Positions 33,671-42,158 of a DNA stretch of 64,000 nucleotides are shown one piece after another. The notes beneath the pieces are model-generated. The model saw only the letters and a list, made by a program, of their open reading frames with translations. It searched no databases and was not told the DNA's origin. This stretch comes from CAADGU01 sp964467705 (GTDB lineage: Bacteria > Chloroflexota > Anaerolineae > Promineifilales > Promineifilaceae), in NCBI GenBank assembly GCA_964467705.1, contig CAYXUZ010000007.1, positions 1 through 64,000 of the forward strand, given 5' to 3'. The position numbers were made by a program, and so were the translations under genes. Within the stretch, counting starts at the first letter, position 1. Each line of letters begins with the position of its first letter.

Positions 33671-34822
33671 ATGACGAATGTTTCGATTATTGGAATTGGC
33701 TGCACGGCCGTAAACGAACATTGGGATACCTCCATCCGCCATCTGGCCTGGTATGCGATTGAGGCGGCGCTGGATGATGCAGATGTGAGCAAGGTCGACG
33801 CGCTCTATGTGGGCAATATGTTGGCCGGGCAGTTGAGCGCGCAAAATCATTTGGGCGCGCTGATTGCCGATTTTGCCGGGCTGCGGGGCATTGAGGCGGT
33901 GACGGTGGAGGCGGCGGACGCTTCCGGCGGGGCCGCGCTGCGGCAGGCGGTGCTGGCGGTGCAGAGTGGGTTGGTGGAAACGGCGCTGGTGGTTGGCGTG
34001 GAGAAGATGACCGACCAGACCGGCTCGCCGATTACGGCCGCGCTGGCTACCGGGCTGGATGCGGATTATGAGGCGATGCAGGGGTTGACGGCCGCAGGCG
34101 CGGGCGCGCTGCTGATGCGCCGGTATATGCACGAGTATGGGGTGACGGTACCCGATTTTGCCGGGTTTAGCGTTAATGCTCATGCGAATGGGGCGGATAA
34201 TCCGCTGGGGATGTTCCGCAATCGGTTGAAGGCGGAGGCGTTTGCAAAGGCAGCGCCGGTGGCGACGCCGGTGAGTTTGTTTGATGCGGCCCCGGCGGGG
34301 GATGGCGCGGCGGCGGTGATTGTAGTGAACGGGGAGAAGGCGATGGATATGTCGCCGCAGCCGATTCGGATTTTGGGGTCGGCGCTGGCTACGGATACGC
34401 TGGCGCTGCATGACCGTAAGAACCCGCTCTGGTTGGGGGCGGCGGCGCGCAGTGCGCAGCGGGCGATGGCCATGGCGGGGGTGACGTTGGATGATATTGA
34501 TTTGTTTGAGCTGCATGATGCGTTTACGGTGCTGGCGGCGTTGTCGTTGGAGGCGGCGGGTTTTGCGGCGCCGGGCGCGGGCTGGCAGTTGGCGCGGGAT
34601 GGGCAGATTGGGCGTAACGGCCGTGTCCCCATCAGCACGTTTGGTGGCCTTAAAGCACGGGGCAATCCCGGTGGGGCGACGGGTGTTTACCAGATTGTGG
34701 AAGTAGCGCGACAGTTGCGCGGGCAGGCGGAAGCGTGCCAGGTTGCGGACGCCAAAATTGGCATGGCCCAGAATTTAGGCAGCACGGGGGCTACGGCCGT
34801 GACCCATATTCTGAGTGTTTGA
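33671..34822 (+). CDS. Archaeal-type thiolase homologue lacking the catalytic Cys and His
   Basis: A 383-residue thiolase-fold protein of the group that partners archaeal HMG-CoA synthase and DUF35 (SIIGIGCTAVNEHWD, DALYVGNMLAGQLSAQNHLGAL, ELHDAFTV, GGLKARG). Two key residues differ. The nucleophile position, normally EAACxSGGAA, reads EAADASGGAA (Cys to Asp, codon GAC), and the normal GHP of the C-terminal half reads RGNPGGATG (His to Asn, codon AAT). The rest of the fold looks intact and the frame is clean. It may be a structural or channelling subunit without classical thiolase activity, or it may use other residues. It is third in the mevalonate operon. Confidence 0.85.
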   Translation: MTNVSIIGIGCTAVNEHWDTSIRHLAWYAIEAALDDADVSKVDALYVGNMLAGQLSAQNHLGALIADFAGLRGIEAVTVEAADASGGAALRQAVLAVQSGLVETALVVGVEKMTDQTGSPITAALATGLDADYEAMQGLTAAGAGALLMRRYMHEYGVTVPDFAGFSVNAHANGADNPLGMFRNRLKAEAFAKAAPVATPVSLFDAAPAGDGAAAVIVVNGEKAMDMSPQPIRILGSALATDTLALHDRKNPLWLGAAARSAQRAMAMAGVTLDDIDLFELHDAFTVLAALSLEAAGFAAPGAGWQLARDGQIGRNGRVPISTFGGLKARGNPGGATGVYQIVEVARQLRGQAEACQVADAKIGMAQNLGSTGATAVTHILSV

Positions 34823-34890
34823 GTGAGTTAGTGAGTTAGTGTTTGAGTGAGTTAGTGTTTTGGTGTTGAACACAAAAACACAAAAACACC
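34814..34890. repeat. GAGTTAGTGTTT/AACACAAAA iterated inverted repeat
   Basis: GAGTGAGTTAGTG units are followed by AACACAAAAACACAAAAACACC. It lies after the thiolase-homologue stop. A related AAACACTTGAACACC array is at 46331-46415. The remaining spacer to 35026 shows no feature apart from a GGAGG before the next gene. Confidence 0.6.
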
Positions 34891-35026
34891 CATTCCTGGC
34901 AGCTTTTGACAGCTATCGGGGCGACACTGACAGTAGATGATAGGGTTTCCGTAGATAATTAGGCATAGGAAATTTTGGATTTATTGACCCACTGAAACCG
35001 GAAGTTAAAAACCGGAGGATAATAAA

Positions 35027-35437
35027 ATGGAAGTCTCACGTCATTGGCGTTTACAGGAACAGCGGTACAAATTGGTTGGGGAGACCTGCGATAATTGCGG
35101 CGTTAAATTATTCCCCCCACGTGATGTTTGTTTGGAATGTGCGGCCCCGGCGAAGGAACTGTATACCTTTACGGGTCTGGGCGAGATTTATTCATACACG
35201 ACGATTTATGATGCCCCGGCGGGCTTTGAGCAGAATGCGCCGTATAGTGTGGCGCTGGTGAAGCTGGAAGAAGGCCCGCTGGTGACGGCGCAGTTGACGG
35301 ATATGGATGAGGATGAAATGTACATCGGGATGCCGGTGGAGATGGTGACGCGCAAACTGCGCACGGATGGGGATGAGGGCATGATCGTCTACGGCTACAA
35401 ATTCCGCCCGGTTCAATTTGAAATGGCTATGTCGTAG
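35027..35437 (+). CDS. DUF35 (zinc ribbon + OB-fold) acyl-CoA-associated protein
   Basis: A 136-residue protein. An N-terminal helix is followed by a zinc ribbon with cysteines at 21, 24, 35 and 38 (CDNCGVKLFPPRDVCLEC), then a DUF35 OB-fold (FTGLGEIYSYTTIYDAPAGFEQNAPYSVALVKLEEGPLVTAQL). In archaea, DUF35 holds thiolase and HMG-CoA synthase together in a channelling complex with a shared CoA site; its place after those genes suggests the same job here. GGAGG-type signal before the ATG. The operon closes with the terminator at 35470. Confidence 0.9.
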   Translation: MEVSRHWRLQEQRYKLVGETCDNCGVKLFPPRDVCLECAAPAKELYTFTGLGEIYSYTTIYDAPAGFEQNAPYSVALVKLEEGPLVTAQLTDMDEDEMYIGMPVEMVTRKLRTDGDEGMIVYGYKFRPVQFEMAMS

Positions 35438-35469
35438 CCGCCAGAGAAACCAAGTATTTTGTCTGAAGC

Positions 35470-35506
35470 GCCGCTGCTCACTAAATTGATGGGCAGCGGC
35501 TTTTTT
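35470..35506 (+). terminator. Rho-independent terminator of the mevalonate operon
   Basis: Stem GCCGCTGC/GCAGCGGC with a 15-nt loop and six Ts, 33 bp after the DUF35 stop. Confidence 0.85.
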
Positions 35507-35641
35507 GTGCCACCAGGTGGAACTTTTAAGGGTTGCTCGGCGTTTTTCAGGTGAAATGCAAACAACACTGACCTTTCACTCTTCCTTCTTTGCCTCTTTC
35601 ACCCTTTCACCCTTTGCGTTAAAAGTAAGGAGAACGTCGAA

Positions 35642-36421
35642 ATGGAAAAATCCCCGGAAGCAGAAATTTATGATCTGAAACAGCGCCGCCACAAACGCCG
35701 TCGGCTGCTGTTTTTGTTGTTGGTGGGCGCGGCGGTGCTGGTGCTGCTTTGTGGCCTGGTGAATGTGTCCTTTTTCGCCGTCGGCATTGCCCTGGGACAG
35801 GTGTGGCCGTTTCATCCGCCGGGCAGCACGGCCGTACCGCACCTGATCGCCGCTTACAACATCAACCAGATCAAAGAGCCGCCCGTTGCACCCCCCGATT
35901 ATCTGTATAGTCAGACGTTTGACGGCCGTGCCTTACCCGATTGGCACACCTTCAGCGATGGCTGGGATGTGCAAAATGGGGTGTATTATGGCACCAACAC
36001 ACGGGCGGATGTGCGCGCGGCGGCGGTGTATGACCGTGGCTACCCATGGGCCGATTACACTCTGGAAGCGGACGTAACGGCCACCGGCACGGTGGCCCCT
36101 TCCAGCGCCGGGCTGTTGTTTCGTTATCAAGAGAATGGGTATGGCGGGCAGTGTCGTCTGGGCACACGCGCCAGTGGGCAGCGTCAGTTGGAACTGGTGA
36201 CACCGGAAGGACAGTTGCTCGCTACCTCCTTCCATTTTGTCACCGGGGAGGCGTATCGGCTGCGGGTGGCGGCCGTGGGTACGGCCGTCACCTGCGCCAT
36301 CATCGGCTACCCGGACGCCCTTCTCACGGCAAGCACAACGGTGCAACGCGGCACTGTTGGCCTGCAAAACCAGGGCATTACCGGGGCGTTTGATAATCTG
36401 TTGGTAAAATTGGGTGACTAG
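35642..36421 (+). CDS. Single-pass membrane protein with LamG/DUF1080-like domain
   Basis: A 259-residue protein with a basic N-terminus, one membrane helix (~22-48) and an outer domain of ~170 residues. This has the concanavalin-like pattern of DUF1080/LamG sheets (SQTFDGRALPDWHTFSDGWDVQNGVYYGTN, AGLLFRYQENGYGGQCRLG, GTVGLQNQGITGAFDNLLVKL). Such domains bind carbohydrate or other surface ligands. The start at 35642 follows AAGGAGAACGTCGAA. An ACCCTTTCACCCTTTGCGTTAAA repeat (relative at 48984-49040) lies upstream. Confidence 0.8.
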   Translation: MEKSPEAEIYDLKQRRHKRRRLLFLLLVGAAVLVLLCGLVNVSFFAVGIALGQVWPFHPPGSTAVPHLIAAYNINQIKEPPVAPPDYLYSQTFDGRALPDWHTFSDGWDVQNGVYYGTNTRADVRAAAVYDRGYPWADYTLEADVTATGTVAPSSAGLLFRYQENGYGGQCRLGTRASGQRQLELVTPEGQLLATSFHFVTGEAYRLRVAAVGTAVTCAIIGYPDALLTASTTVQRGTVGLQNQGITGAFDNLLVKLGD

Positions 36422-36599
36422 GAGACTGGGAGACTCGACTTCCCACTCTCCTAATCTCTCAATCTCCCAGTCTCTTACCAAAAACAGTTTGCAACCATAC
36501 GGCCGTCAGCCCGTATTGGTGGGCATAATCTAGGGAGACTAGAGATTAGAGATTGGAGATTGAAGGTCATCACAATCTCCAATCTCTAATCTCCAATCT
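36418..36599. repeat. Two AATCTC-type inverted repeats
   Basis: The arrays 36418-36475 and 36542-36599 are separate mirror structures of AGATTGGAGATT/AATCTCCAATCT units, with an ATACGGCCGT dyad between them. They fill the gap between the LamG-like and DUF4342 genes. Confidence 0.7.
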
Positions 36600-36620
36600 C
36601 AATTTAAGGAGCATAAAACG

Positions 36621-36986
36621 ATGAGTAACGAAGAAACCATCAAAATTGACGAAGACGAAGTCAAAGAGGAAAACGGCGAGAAAAATTCATGGACAGAAGA
36701 ATTTGTGGTTGCCGGTGAAGAACTGGTCGGCACCGTCAAAAAACTGGTCAAAGAATCCTCCGTCCGCCACGTGGAAATTATCAACGAAAAACACAACATC
36801 CACTTCAAAGTGCCCCTGCCCGTAGGCGTGGGCGGCATCGCCGTCTTAGGTCTCATCGGCATGGGTTGGCTGGCCGTTGTCGCCCTCATCGCCGCCATGG
36901 TCACAGACTGCACCATTCGTGTGGTACGTGCCGAACCGGCTCCCACCGAAAAATCCCCCGAAGACACCGAAGTCTCTGCTGCGTAA
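36621..36986 (+). CDS. DUF4342 small membrane-associated protein
   Basis: A 121-residue protein matching DUF4342: acidic N-terminus, EEFVVAGEELVGTVKKLVKESSVRHVEIINEK, then a hydrophobic hairpin (VGVGGIAVLGLIGMGWLAVVALIAAMVTDCTIRV) and an acidic tail. The function of the family is unknown. AAGGAG lies before the ATG and a strong terminator follows. It is monocistronic. Confidence 0.8.
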   Translation: MSNEETIKIDEDEVKEENGEKNSWTEEFVVAGEELVGTVKKLVKESSVRHVEIINEKHNIHFKVPLPVGVGGIAVLGLIGMGWLAVVALIAAMVTDCTIRVVRAEPAPTEKSPEDTEVSAA

Positions 36987-37002
36987 TTGCATCAATGAGA
37001 CC

Positions 37003-37041
37003 AAGACCCGATGGGTTTCCAATACCCTTCGGGTCTTTTTT
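37003..37041 (+). terminator. Rho-independent terminator after the DUF4342 gene
   Basis: AAGACCCGATGGGT pairs with ACCCTTCGGGTCTT, followed by a T-run, 16 bp after the stop. Confidence 0.85.
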
Positions 37042-37273
37042 GTTTCATAACGCTAACAACCATTGGCAGATGGCCACCAGTTGATGCTCATTTGTCAAAT
37101 TTGCCGCATTGCTCAACACGCCACCCTCCAGTTGGGCAACTATTTCTACGGCCATCGCTTTTTGAATAGCCGCGCCGATAAAGAAAGTGTGAGGTGACGG
37201 CCGTGCCCCACGACGGCTCTCCTGTCCATCATGATCGGGGGAGGGGTGAGAAGGGAGAGGGGTACGGCACACC

Positions 37274-37639
37274 TTACGAGCCACGCAAAATCTTCTCCAT
37301 TTTCCGGCCCTTCGCCAACTCATCTACCAACTTATCCAAATATCTGGCCTTCTGCGTCAAAGGATTCTCGATTTCCTCCACCCGGTACCCGCAGATCACG
37401 CCAGTGATGAGGTGGGCATTCGGGTTTAGCGAAGCACGTTGGAAGAATGTTTCAAAAGTCACTTTTTCTTCTATTAGTTCCTGAAGCTTCTGATCATCAA
37501 AGCCTGTTAACCACTCGATGACCCGATGCAATTCTTCTTCAGTTCTGCCTTTCTTCTCCACTTTTTGGACATACATCGGATAGACAGAAGCGAAGGTCAT
37601 TTTGGCAATACGTTCATTGTGATTGTTTGAGTTTTTCAT
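37274..37639 (-). CDS. DUF2200 family protein
   Basis: A 121-residue protein with the DUF2200 pattern: NERIAKMTFASVYPMYVQKVEKKGRTEEELHRVIEWLTGF, FFQRASLNPNAHLITGVICGYRVEEIENPLTQKARYLDKLVDELAKG. The family has no known enzymatic function. The ATG at 37639 is preferred over an upstream codon at 37654. Its start overlaps the end of the Imm-5-like gene by 26 bp, so the two are probably translated together. It lacks the octamer. Confidence 0.85.
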   Translation of the reverse strand: MKNSNNHNERIAKMTFASVYPMYVQKVEKKGRTEEELHRVIEWLTGFDDQKLQELIEEKVTFETFFQRASLNPNAHLITGVICGYRVEEIENPLTQKARYLDKLVDELAKGRKMEKILRGS

Positions 37640-38159
37640 AGTTACCTTGGTCAAACACCGACCAGCAGATGTCGTTCCGCAATCGCTGGTCGTCTAGTAC
37701 GAGCACACGAATGTCTTCCGGGAGTTGGTCACGCTGCCATTGGCATTCAAGTCGCCCGGCGCTCTCGGCTTCTCCTGATGGCGCGGCCGCCCGCACGGCC
37801 TTAATCGCATAGGCGGCCGCACCCAACTCGTGCGCGGCCACGTGGGCGACGACTGCGGCCTGGCCGGCGGCAAAGGCGGCATACCGTGCGGCCCCATGCA
37901 GTTCTCTGGCGGCAGCCATGGCCCAGCCGCCCGCCGTGCGCGCCTGGGACATGGTAATCTCGCCTCGCGCCCAGGCACGCGCCTGCTCAATTGCCTGACG
38001 TGGTCGCGGGTCCTCAGGCTGAGCCGATTCGAAGAGGTCAAGGACATGCTCCGCGCACGATGCCGCCCACAGGGCCAGGAGGTGGTGGTCTGAATCGGTG
38101 AGGGCGCCACCGCGACGGATTGTGACCAAACGAGGGTCCCGGTCTTTTGGGAGTATCAT
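37614..38159 (-). CDS. Imm-5-like putative immunity protein
   Basis: A 181-residue Ala/Arg-rich helical protein matching the Imm-5-like family: LVTIRRGGALTDSDHHLLALWAASCAEHVL, DPRPRQAIEQARAWARGEITMSQAR, AAGQAAVVAHVAAHELGAAAYAIKA, RLECQWQRDQLPEDIRVLVLDDQRLRNDICW. The family was named from polymorphic-toxin contexts, but many members have no toxin nearby, and none is seen here. GAAGGG before the ATG. GC is high and it has no octamer, unlike its neighbours. Confidence 0.8.
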   Translation of the reverse strand: MILPKDRDPRLVTIRRGGALTDSDHHLLALWAASCAEHVLDLFESAQPEDPRPRQAIEQARAWARGEITMSQARTAGGWAMAAARELHGAARYAAFAAGQAAVVAHVAAHELGAAAYAIKAVRAAAPSGEAESAGRLECQWQRDQLPEDIRVLVLDDQRLRNDICWSVFDQGNYEKLKQSQ

Positions 38160-38309
38160 ATGATGTACCCTTCTGCTTGCATCTGCCCAACATTACCCTA
38201 TGCTGATGGTAGGGTATTCTCTATGGAGAATGATAACCTGCCATTTTCAGCGTGCAACCGTGCCCCAGAGCAGGCGTATAGGTGGCAGTTTAAAAGGCTG
38301 GAGGCTGCT

Positions 38310-38708
38310 ATGTTAGAAAATAGATTGGAACGCAGTGAACAGGATAGAGTGATTGCCGGGGTGTGTGGTGGTATTGCTACTTATCTGGATATTGAGGCAA
38401 TCTGGGTACGCCTGTTATTCATCTTGTTGGCATTAGCCAGCGGTATGGGGCTGGTAATCTACCTGGTGTTGTGGCTTATTATGCCGCAGCCAGACGGTGC
38501 GGGTGGGGGTACGGCCGTGCTCAAAGAAAACCTGGATGATATGGGGCACAGCGTCAAACGGTTGGGGCAGCCATCGGCTATTGGCGTGGCGCTCATCGTG
38601 TTGGGTCTTTTTTTCCTGGCAAATCAATGGGGTTTGTTAAGCGGTATATTCTGGCCTCTGCTCATCATTTGTGTGGGGGTTTACCTTTATTCGCGGCGGA
38701 ATAAATGA
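38310..38708 (+). CDS. PspC-domain membrane protein
   Basis: A 132-residue protein with an N-terminal PspC domain (LERSEQDRVIAGVCGGIATYLDIEAIWVRLLFILLALASGMGLVIYLVLWLIMP) and a C-terminal membrane hairpin (ALIVLGLFFLANQWGL...WPLLIICVGVYLYSRR). PspC proteins act in envelope-stress signalling. GGAGG precedes the ATG at 38310; 50 upstream in-frame codons do not look like protein. Confidence 0.88.
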   Translation: MLENRLERSEQDRVIAGVCGGIATYLDIEAIWVRLLFILLALASGMGLVIYLVLWLIMPQPDGAGGGTAVLKENLDDMGHSVKRLGQPSAIGVALIVLGLFFLANQWGLLSGIFWPLLIICVGVYLYSRRNK

Positions 38709-38775
38709 GCTAAAGATGCCAGGATTAACAAACGGTTGCACAAGTAGGGAGGGGAGGTATACGGCCGTGAAGCAT

Positions 38776-40208
38776 TTATGAGCGGCGGAAAGGTACACTC
38801 AAAACACGCATCCCAGGTCGGGTAGCCTCCAATTCTCCATTATCCTCAAACGACGACGTACTGGTATCAATGGCCGGCAGCCACACGCTAAACGTACTGC
38901 CCACCCCAATCTCACTCGTCGCCGCAATGCGCCCCCCATGCGCCTGGGCAATCCAGCGTGCAATAGACAATCCTAAACCAGATCCACCGTGCTGGCGCGT
39001 GCGTGCCTTATCCACCCGGTAAAACCGTTCAAAGATATAAGGTAAATCTTGCGGCGGAATGCCGATTCCCGTATCACTGACCTCAATACACGCCCACCCT
39101 TCCTTTTGGTAAAGGCCGAGCGAAACCTGCCCCCCGGCGGGCGTGTACTTAATGGCATTACCGACCAGATCCCCCATCACACATACCTGGTCAATTTCCT
39201 TCATCTGCACAGTCACTGTTTTATCAATTAAACTGACCTGCCGATACACCTCAAAGAACAGACCATCCAACTCGATCTTTTTCCGTTCCAGCGGCAGACT
39301 GCCTGCGTCAGCTCGTGCCAGTAGCAGTAAATCACCTACCAGCCGTGTCATCCGCTCTGCCTCTTCCTGAATGATCTGCAACGATTCTTCATCCACTCCC
39401 CCATGCGGCGCATCAAGTCTACATTGCCACGAATGGTGGTCAACGGGGTGCGCAATTCATGGGACACATCGGCCAAAAGCCTCTGCTGCGTCTGAAATAA
39501 ACTTTCTAGCCTTTCCAATAGTTGGTTGAAGGAACGTGCCAATATGCCCACTTCGTCCGAGCGTTCTGTATAAGGAACCCGGCGGCTCAGGTCGTCGGCG
39601 TTGGTTATTTGCCGGGCAACGTTGGCAATATCTTCTAATGGTTTGAATGAACTAGGCGTAAACAGCACAGATGAAAAGAGAGAGGCTGTAGCGCCGGCAA
39701 ACCCCACAAACAAGGCCAATACCAAAACCCGGCTAAGGTTTTCGTAGGCGTCAAACAGGCGGGCAACCTGCACATACCCAATTTGTTCAGGCTGGCCGGA
39801 ACTGTAGTCATAAAAAGGTACTGTGATTACCCGCAACGAAACATCTTCATGCATGACATCATGGTACAACTGGTCAGCATCAGTTAATCCATCCGGGTCG
39901 AGTAGCCCTTGAAAACTAAAAAGGTTATTTGATCTGATACTTTTCTCGCCTTTCAAATCGGTAATGATAAAAAAGGTGGAGGCTGTTTCCAATGATGAGA
40001 GTTGGGAATCAATGGCAATCGTTAACGTTCCATCTGGCATACGGCCTACGTCCCAACGCTGAATTTCAGAAGCCAGGGTTGCCAGACTGGCATCTACTTC
40101 GGCACGGAGACGGCTCAGTGGCAGATAGTACACAATGATGGCGAAGACCATGAAGGCCACGGTGAATATCGTTGTGTAGATAGCAAATAGACGGTTTTGA
40201 ATGGACAA
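38776..40208 (-). pseudogene. Sensor histidine kinase with a frameshift and an ATP-domain deletion
   Basis: A two-TM sensor kinase: sensor domain ~35-150, HAMP (~PLEDIANVARQITNADDLSRRV), H-box VSHELRTPLTTIRGN. At the C5 run 39398-39402 the frame breaks; one extra G (coding strand) restores MRRMGGVDEESLQIIQEEAERMTRLVGDLLLLARADAG. Downstream, the N-box reads VMGDLVGNAIKYTPAGG, lacking the ~10 residues (RDRLxQxLxN type) that normally stand between GD and LVGNAIKY, an in-frame loss near 39168-39175. G1 and G2 boxes (DTGIGIPP, GGSGLGLSI) are intact. Either a decayed gene or two local consensus errors. It lies 2 bp after its response regulator. Confidence 0.8.
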
Positions 40209-40210
40209 GT

Positions 40211-40888
40211 TTATGATTCTTCTCGAAGGACGTAGCCAATGCCGCGCACGGTGTGGATGAGGCGCGATTGGCCGCCTTCCTCAGTTTTTTGGCGGAGGTA
40301 ACGCACATACACTTCGATGATGTTACTTTCGCCGCCAAAGTCGTAGTTCCAGACACGGTCAAAGATGAGGTCGCGGGTGAGTACCTGACGGGGGTTGCGC
40401 ATGAACAATTCCAGTAGTTCGTACTCTTTGGCGGTCAGGTCAAAGATGCGACCGCCGCGCCGTCCCTGGCGTGTGCCGGTGTCTAGTTCCAGGTCGGCAA
40501 AGCGGTAGACCTGGGGTTGGGCGGGGGCGGTGCGGCGCAGCAGGGCGCGCAAGCGGGCCATCAGTTCATCGAAGGCGAAGGGTTTCACCAGGTAGTCGTC
40601 AGCGCCGGCATCCAGGCCAACTACGCGGTCTTCGATGGTTTCTTTGGCGGTGAGCATGAGGATGGGCACTTCGCTGACGGCACGCAGGCGGCGGCAGACT
40701 TCCAGGCCATCCATGCCGGGCAGCATGATGTCCAGCAGAACCAGGTCGGGTGGGTTTTCGCGGGCGAGTTCTAAGCCGGTGGGACCGTCTACGGCCGTAT
40801 CCACCCGATACCCCTCATAAGTTAAACCACGTTGTAAAAATTGGCGGATTCGTTCTTCATCTTCGATTACTAAAATTCTAGTTGTCAT
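40211..40888 (-). CDS. OmpR/MprA-family response regulator
   Basis: A 225-residue regulator. The receiver domain (1-120) has the acidic pair ED(10-11), the phosphoacceptor D53 in LLDIMLPGMDG and KPF, and a winged-helix DNA-binding domain follows (~130-222, ending RLIHTVRGIGYVLREES). It is followed by the sensor kinase gene, forming a two-component system. An AATCTC-type repeat precedes it (40917-40967). Confidence 0.95.
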   Translation of the reverse strand: MTTRILVIEDEERIRQFLQRGLTYEGYRVDTAVDGPTGLELARENPPDLVLLDIMLPGMDGLEVCRRLRAVSEVPILMLTAKETIEDRVVGLDAGADDYLVKPFAFDELMARLRALLRRTAPAQPQVYRFADLELDTGTRQGRRGGRIFDLTAKEYELLELFMRNPRQVLTRDLIFDRVWNYDFGGESNIIEVYVRYLRQKTEEGGQSRLIHTVRGIGYVLREES

Positions 40889-40916
40889 TAGTTTCCCTCC
40901 TATGGAAAGTTAGTGT

Positions 40917-40967
40917 GAGATTGGATATTAGAAGGCAATCTCTCAATCTCTCAATCTCTCAATCTCA
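40917..40967. repeat. AATCTC-type repeat upstream of the response regulator
   Basis: GAGATTGGATATTAG is followed by four AATCTCTC units. It is a mirror-type spacer in the divergent region between the two-component system and the PAP2 gene. The rest of the 220-bp region has no clear consensus promoter. Confidence 0.6.
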
Positions 40968-41109
40968 TCTTTTCAAAGGGATTATAGTATGCTGCCCCTC
41001 AGTTGCAACGGCCGTTTGCCACTTTCTCACTTGCCGCGTTACAATCTGAAACAGGAAGAGACGGGGGAACGGTTGGGAGTGCTGGCATTTGCCAACGAAG
41101 GAGGAAGTG

Positions 41110-42126
41110 ATGGATCAGACATGGCAGCAAGCCTGGGATTTAGGGTTGACCTTTATTGCCTGGCTGCAAACAACGTACCCACAACTTGAAGGGTTTTTCT
41201 TGTTTATTACCGATTTGGGGCGGGAAGAGTTTTATCTGCTGGTTTTTCCTCTTATTTTTTGGTGCATCCATAAGCAGTTGGGTAAACAACTGGGTTATCT
41301 GTTCCTGTTTACCGTGTTTGTGAATGCCATAGGTAAACAACTATTTCGCGGGCCACGGCCGTTTTGGGTAGATGCCTCGGTTGGTCTGGACACCCGCGAG
41401 GAAGGGTATGGCATTCCCAGCGGGCATACCCAAAATGCAACGGTCTTCTACTTCTTTTTGGCCGCCTGGATTGGCCGTAACTGGTTTTGGGCGCTGGCAG
41501 TTTTGATGGTCTTTCTGATGGCGCTCAGTCGTATTTATTTGGGAGCGCATTTCGTTCACGATACGATTGGCGGGTTTTTGCTGGCGGCGCTGACGCTGGT
41601 TGGTTTTGCTATCGTGAACCGGCGATGGGGCGGTGGTTTTAGCAAGCGTATTCTAGGGCAGCGGCTGCTGGTGGTGATTCTCATTCCTTTGTTGATGGGG
41701 CTGATTTTCATTGTCATCCGTTTGTTGATTGGTGCGCCGGACACGGCCGTGCCCTGGGCAAGTTATATCCCCGATGCTGAACGCAGCAGCATTGATGCCG
41801 CCGCGCAAGCGTTTGGCGTTTTATTGGGTTTTGGCGTGGGGGTGGTGTTAGAAAGCAGCCGCGTACGTTTTCGTTCTGATGGTATTATCTGGAAACGGGT
41901 TATCCGCTATCTCATTGGCATTGTGGTTTTGGTGGCGATTTGGGCCGGGCTGGATCAAATTTTCCCGGAAGACCCGCTGGCGGTAGCCATTCCCTTCCGC
42001 ATTGTGCGCTATTTCCTGGTGGTGATCTGGGCGGCGTATTATGCGCCCTGGCTCTTTGTCAAACTGGGATTGGCCGAGGCTGATCCGGCGCCGGTGATTG
42101 ATGTTTCGCTCAGGAATGGAAAGTAG
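41110..42126 (+). CDS. PAP2-superfamily membrane phosphatase
   Basis: A 338-residue polytopic protein with the three PAP2 motifs: KQLFRGPRPF (motif 1), PSGHTQNA (motif 2) and SRIYLGAHFVHD (motif 3). It would dephosphorylate lipid phosphates such as undecaprenyl pyrophosphate at the outer membrane face. The C-terminal third adds 4-5 extra helices beyond the PAP2 core. The ATG at 41110 follows GGAGG. Confidence 0.92.
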   Translation: MDQTWQQAWDLGLTFIAWLQTTYPQLEGFFLFITDLGREEFYLLVFPLIFWCIHKQLGKQLGYLFLFTVFVNAIGKQLFRGPRPFWVDASVGLDTREEGYGIPSGHTQNATVFYFFLAAWIGRNWFWALAVLMVFLMALSRIYLGAHFVHDTIGGFLLAALTLVGFAIVNRRWGGGFSKRILGQRLLVVILIPLLMGLIFIVIRLLIGAPDTAVPWASYIPDAERSSIDAAAQAFGVLLGFGVGVVLESSRVRFRSDGIIWKRVIRYLIGIVVLVAIWAGLDQIFPEDPLAVAIPFRIVRYFLVVIWAAYYAPWLFVKLGLAEADPAPVIDVSLRNGK

Positions 42127-42150
42127 CGGCTGGCACAGTTACCAGCCGCT
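42125..42150. terminator. Hairpin between convergent PAP2 and beta-helix genes
   Basis: AGCGGCTGG pairs with CCAGCCGCT around an 8-nt loop, overlapping the PAP2 stop. It has no long T-tract. Confidence 0.55.
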
Positions 42151-42158
42151 ATGTTTGG

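Noticed and set aside
37045..37323. Minus-strand open frame of 92 codons
   Set aside because: The first half is low-complexity Arg/Pro sequence overlapping the DUF2200 gene end. The second half (EIVAQLEGGVLSNAANLTNEHQ...) looks somewhat protein-like but has no start or ribosome-binding site, so at most it is an eroded remnant.
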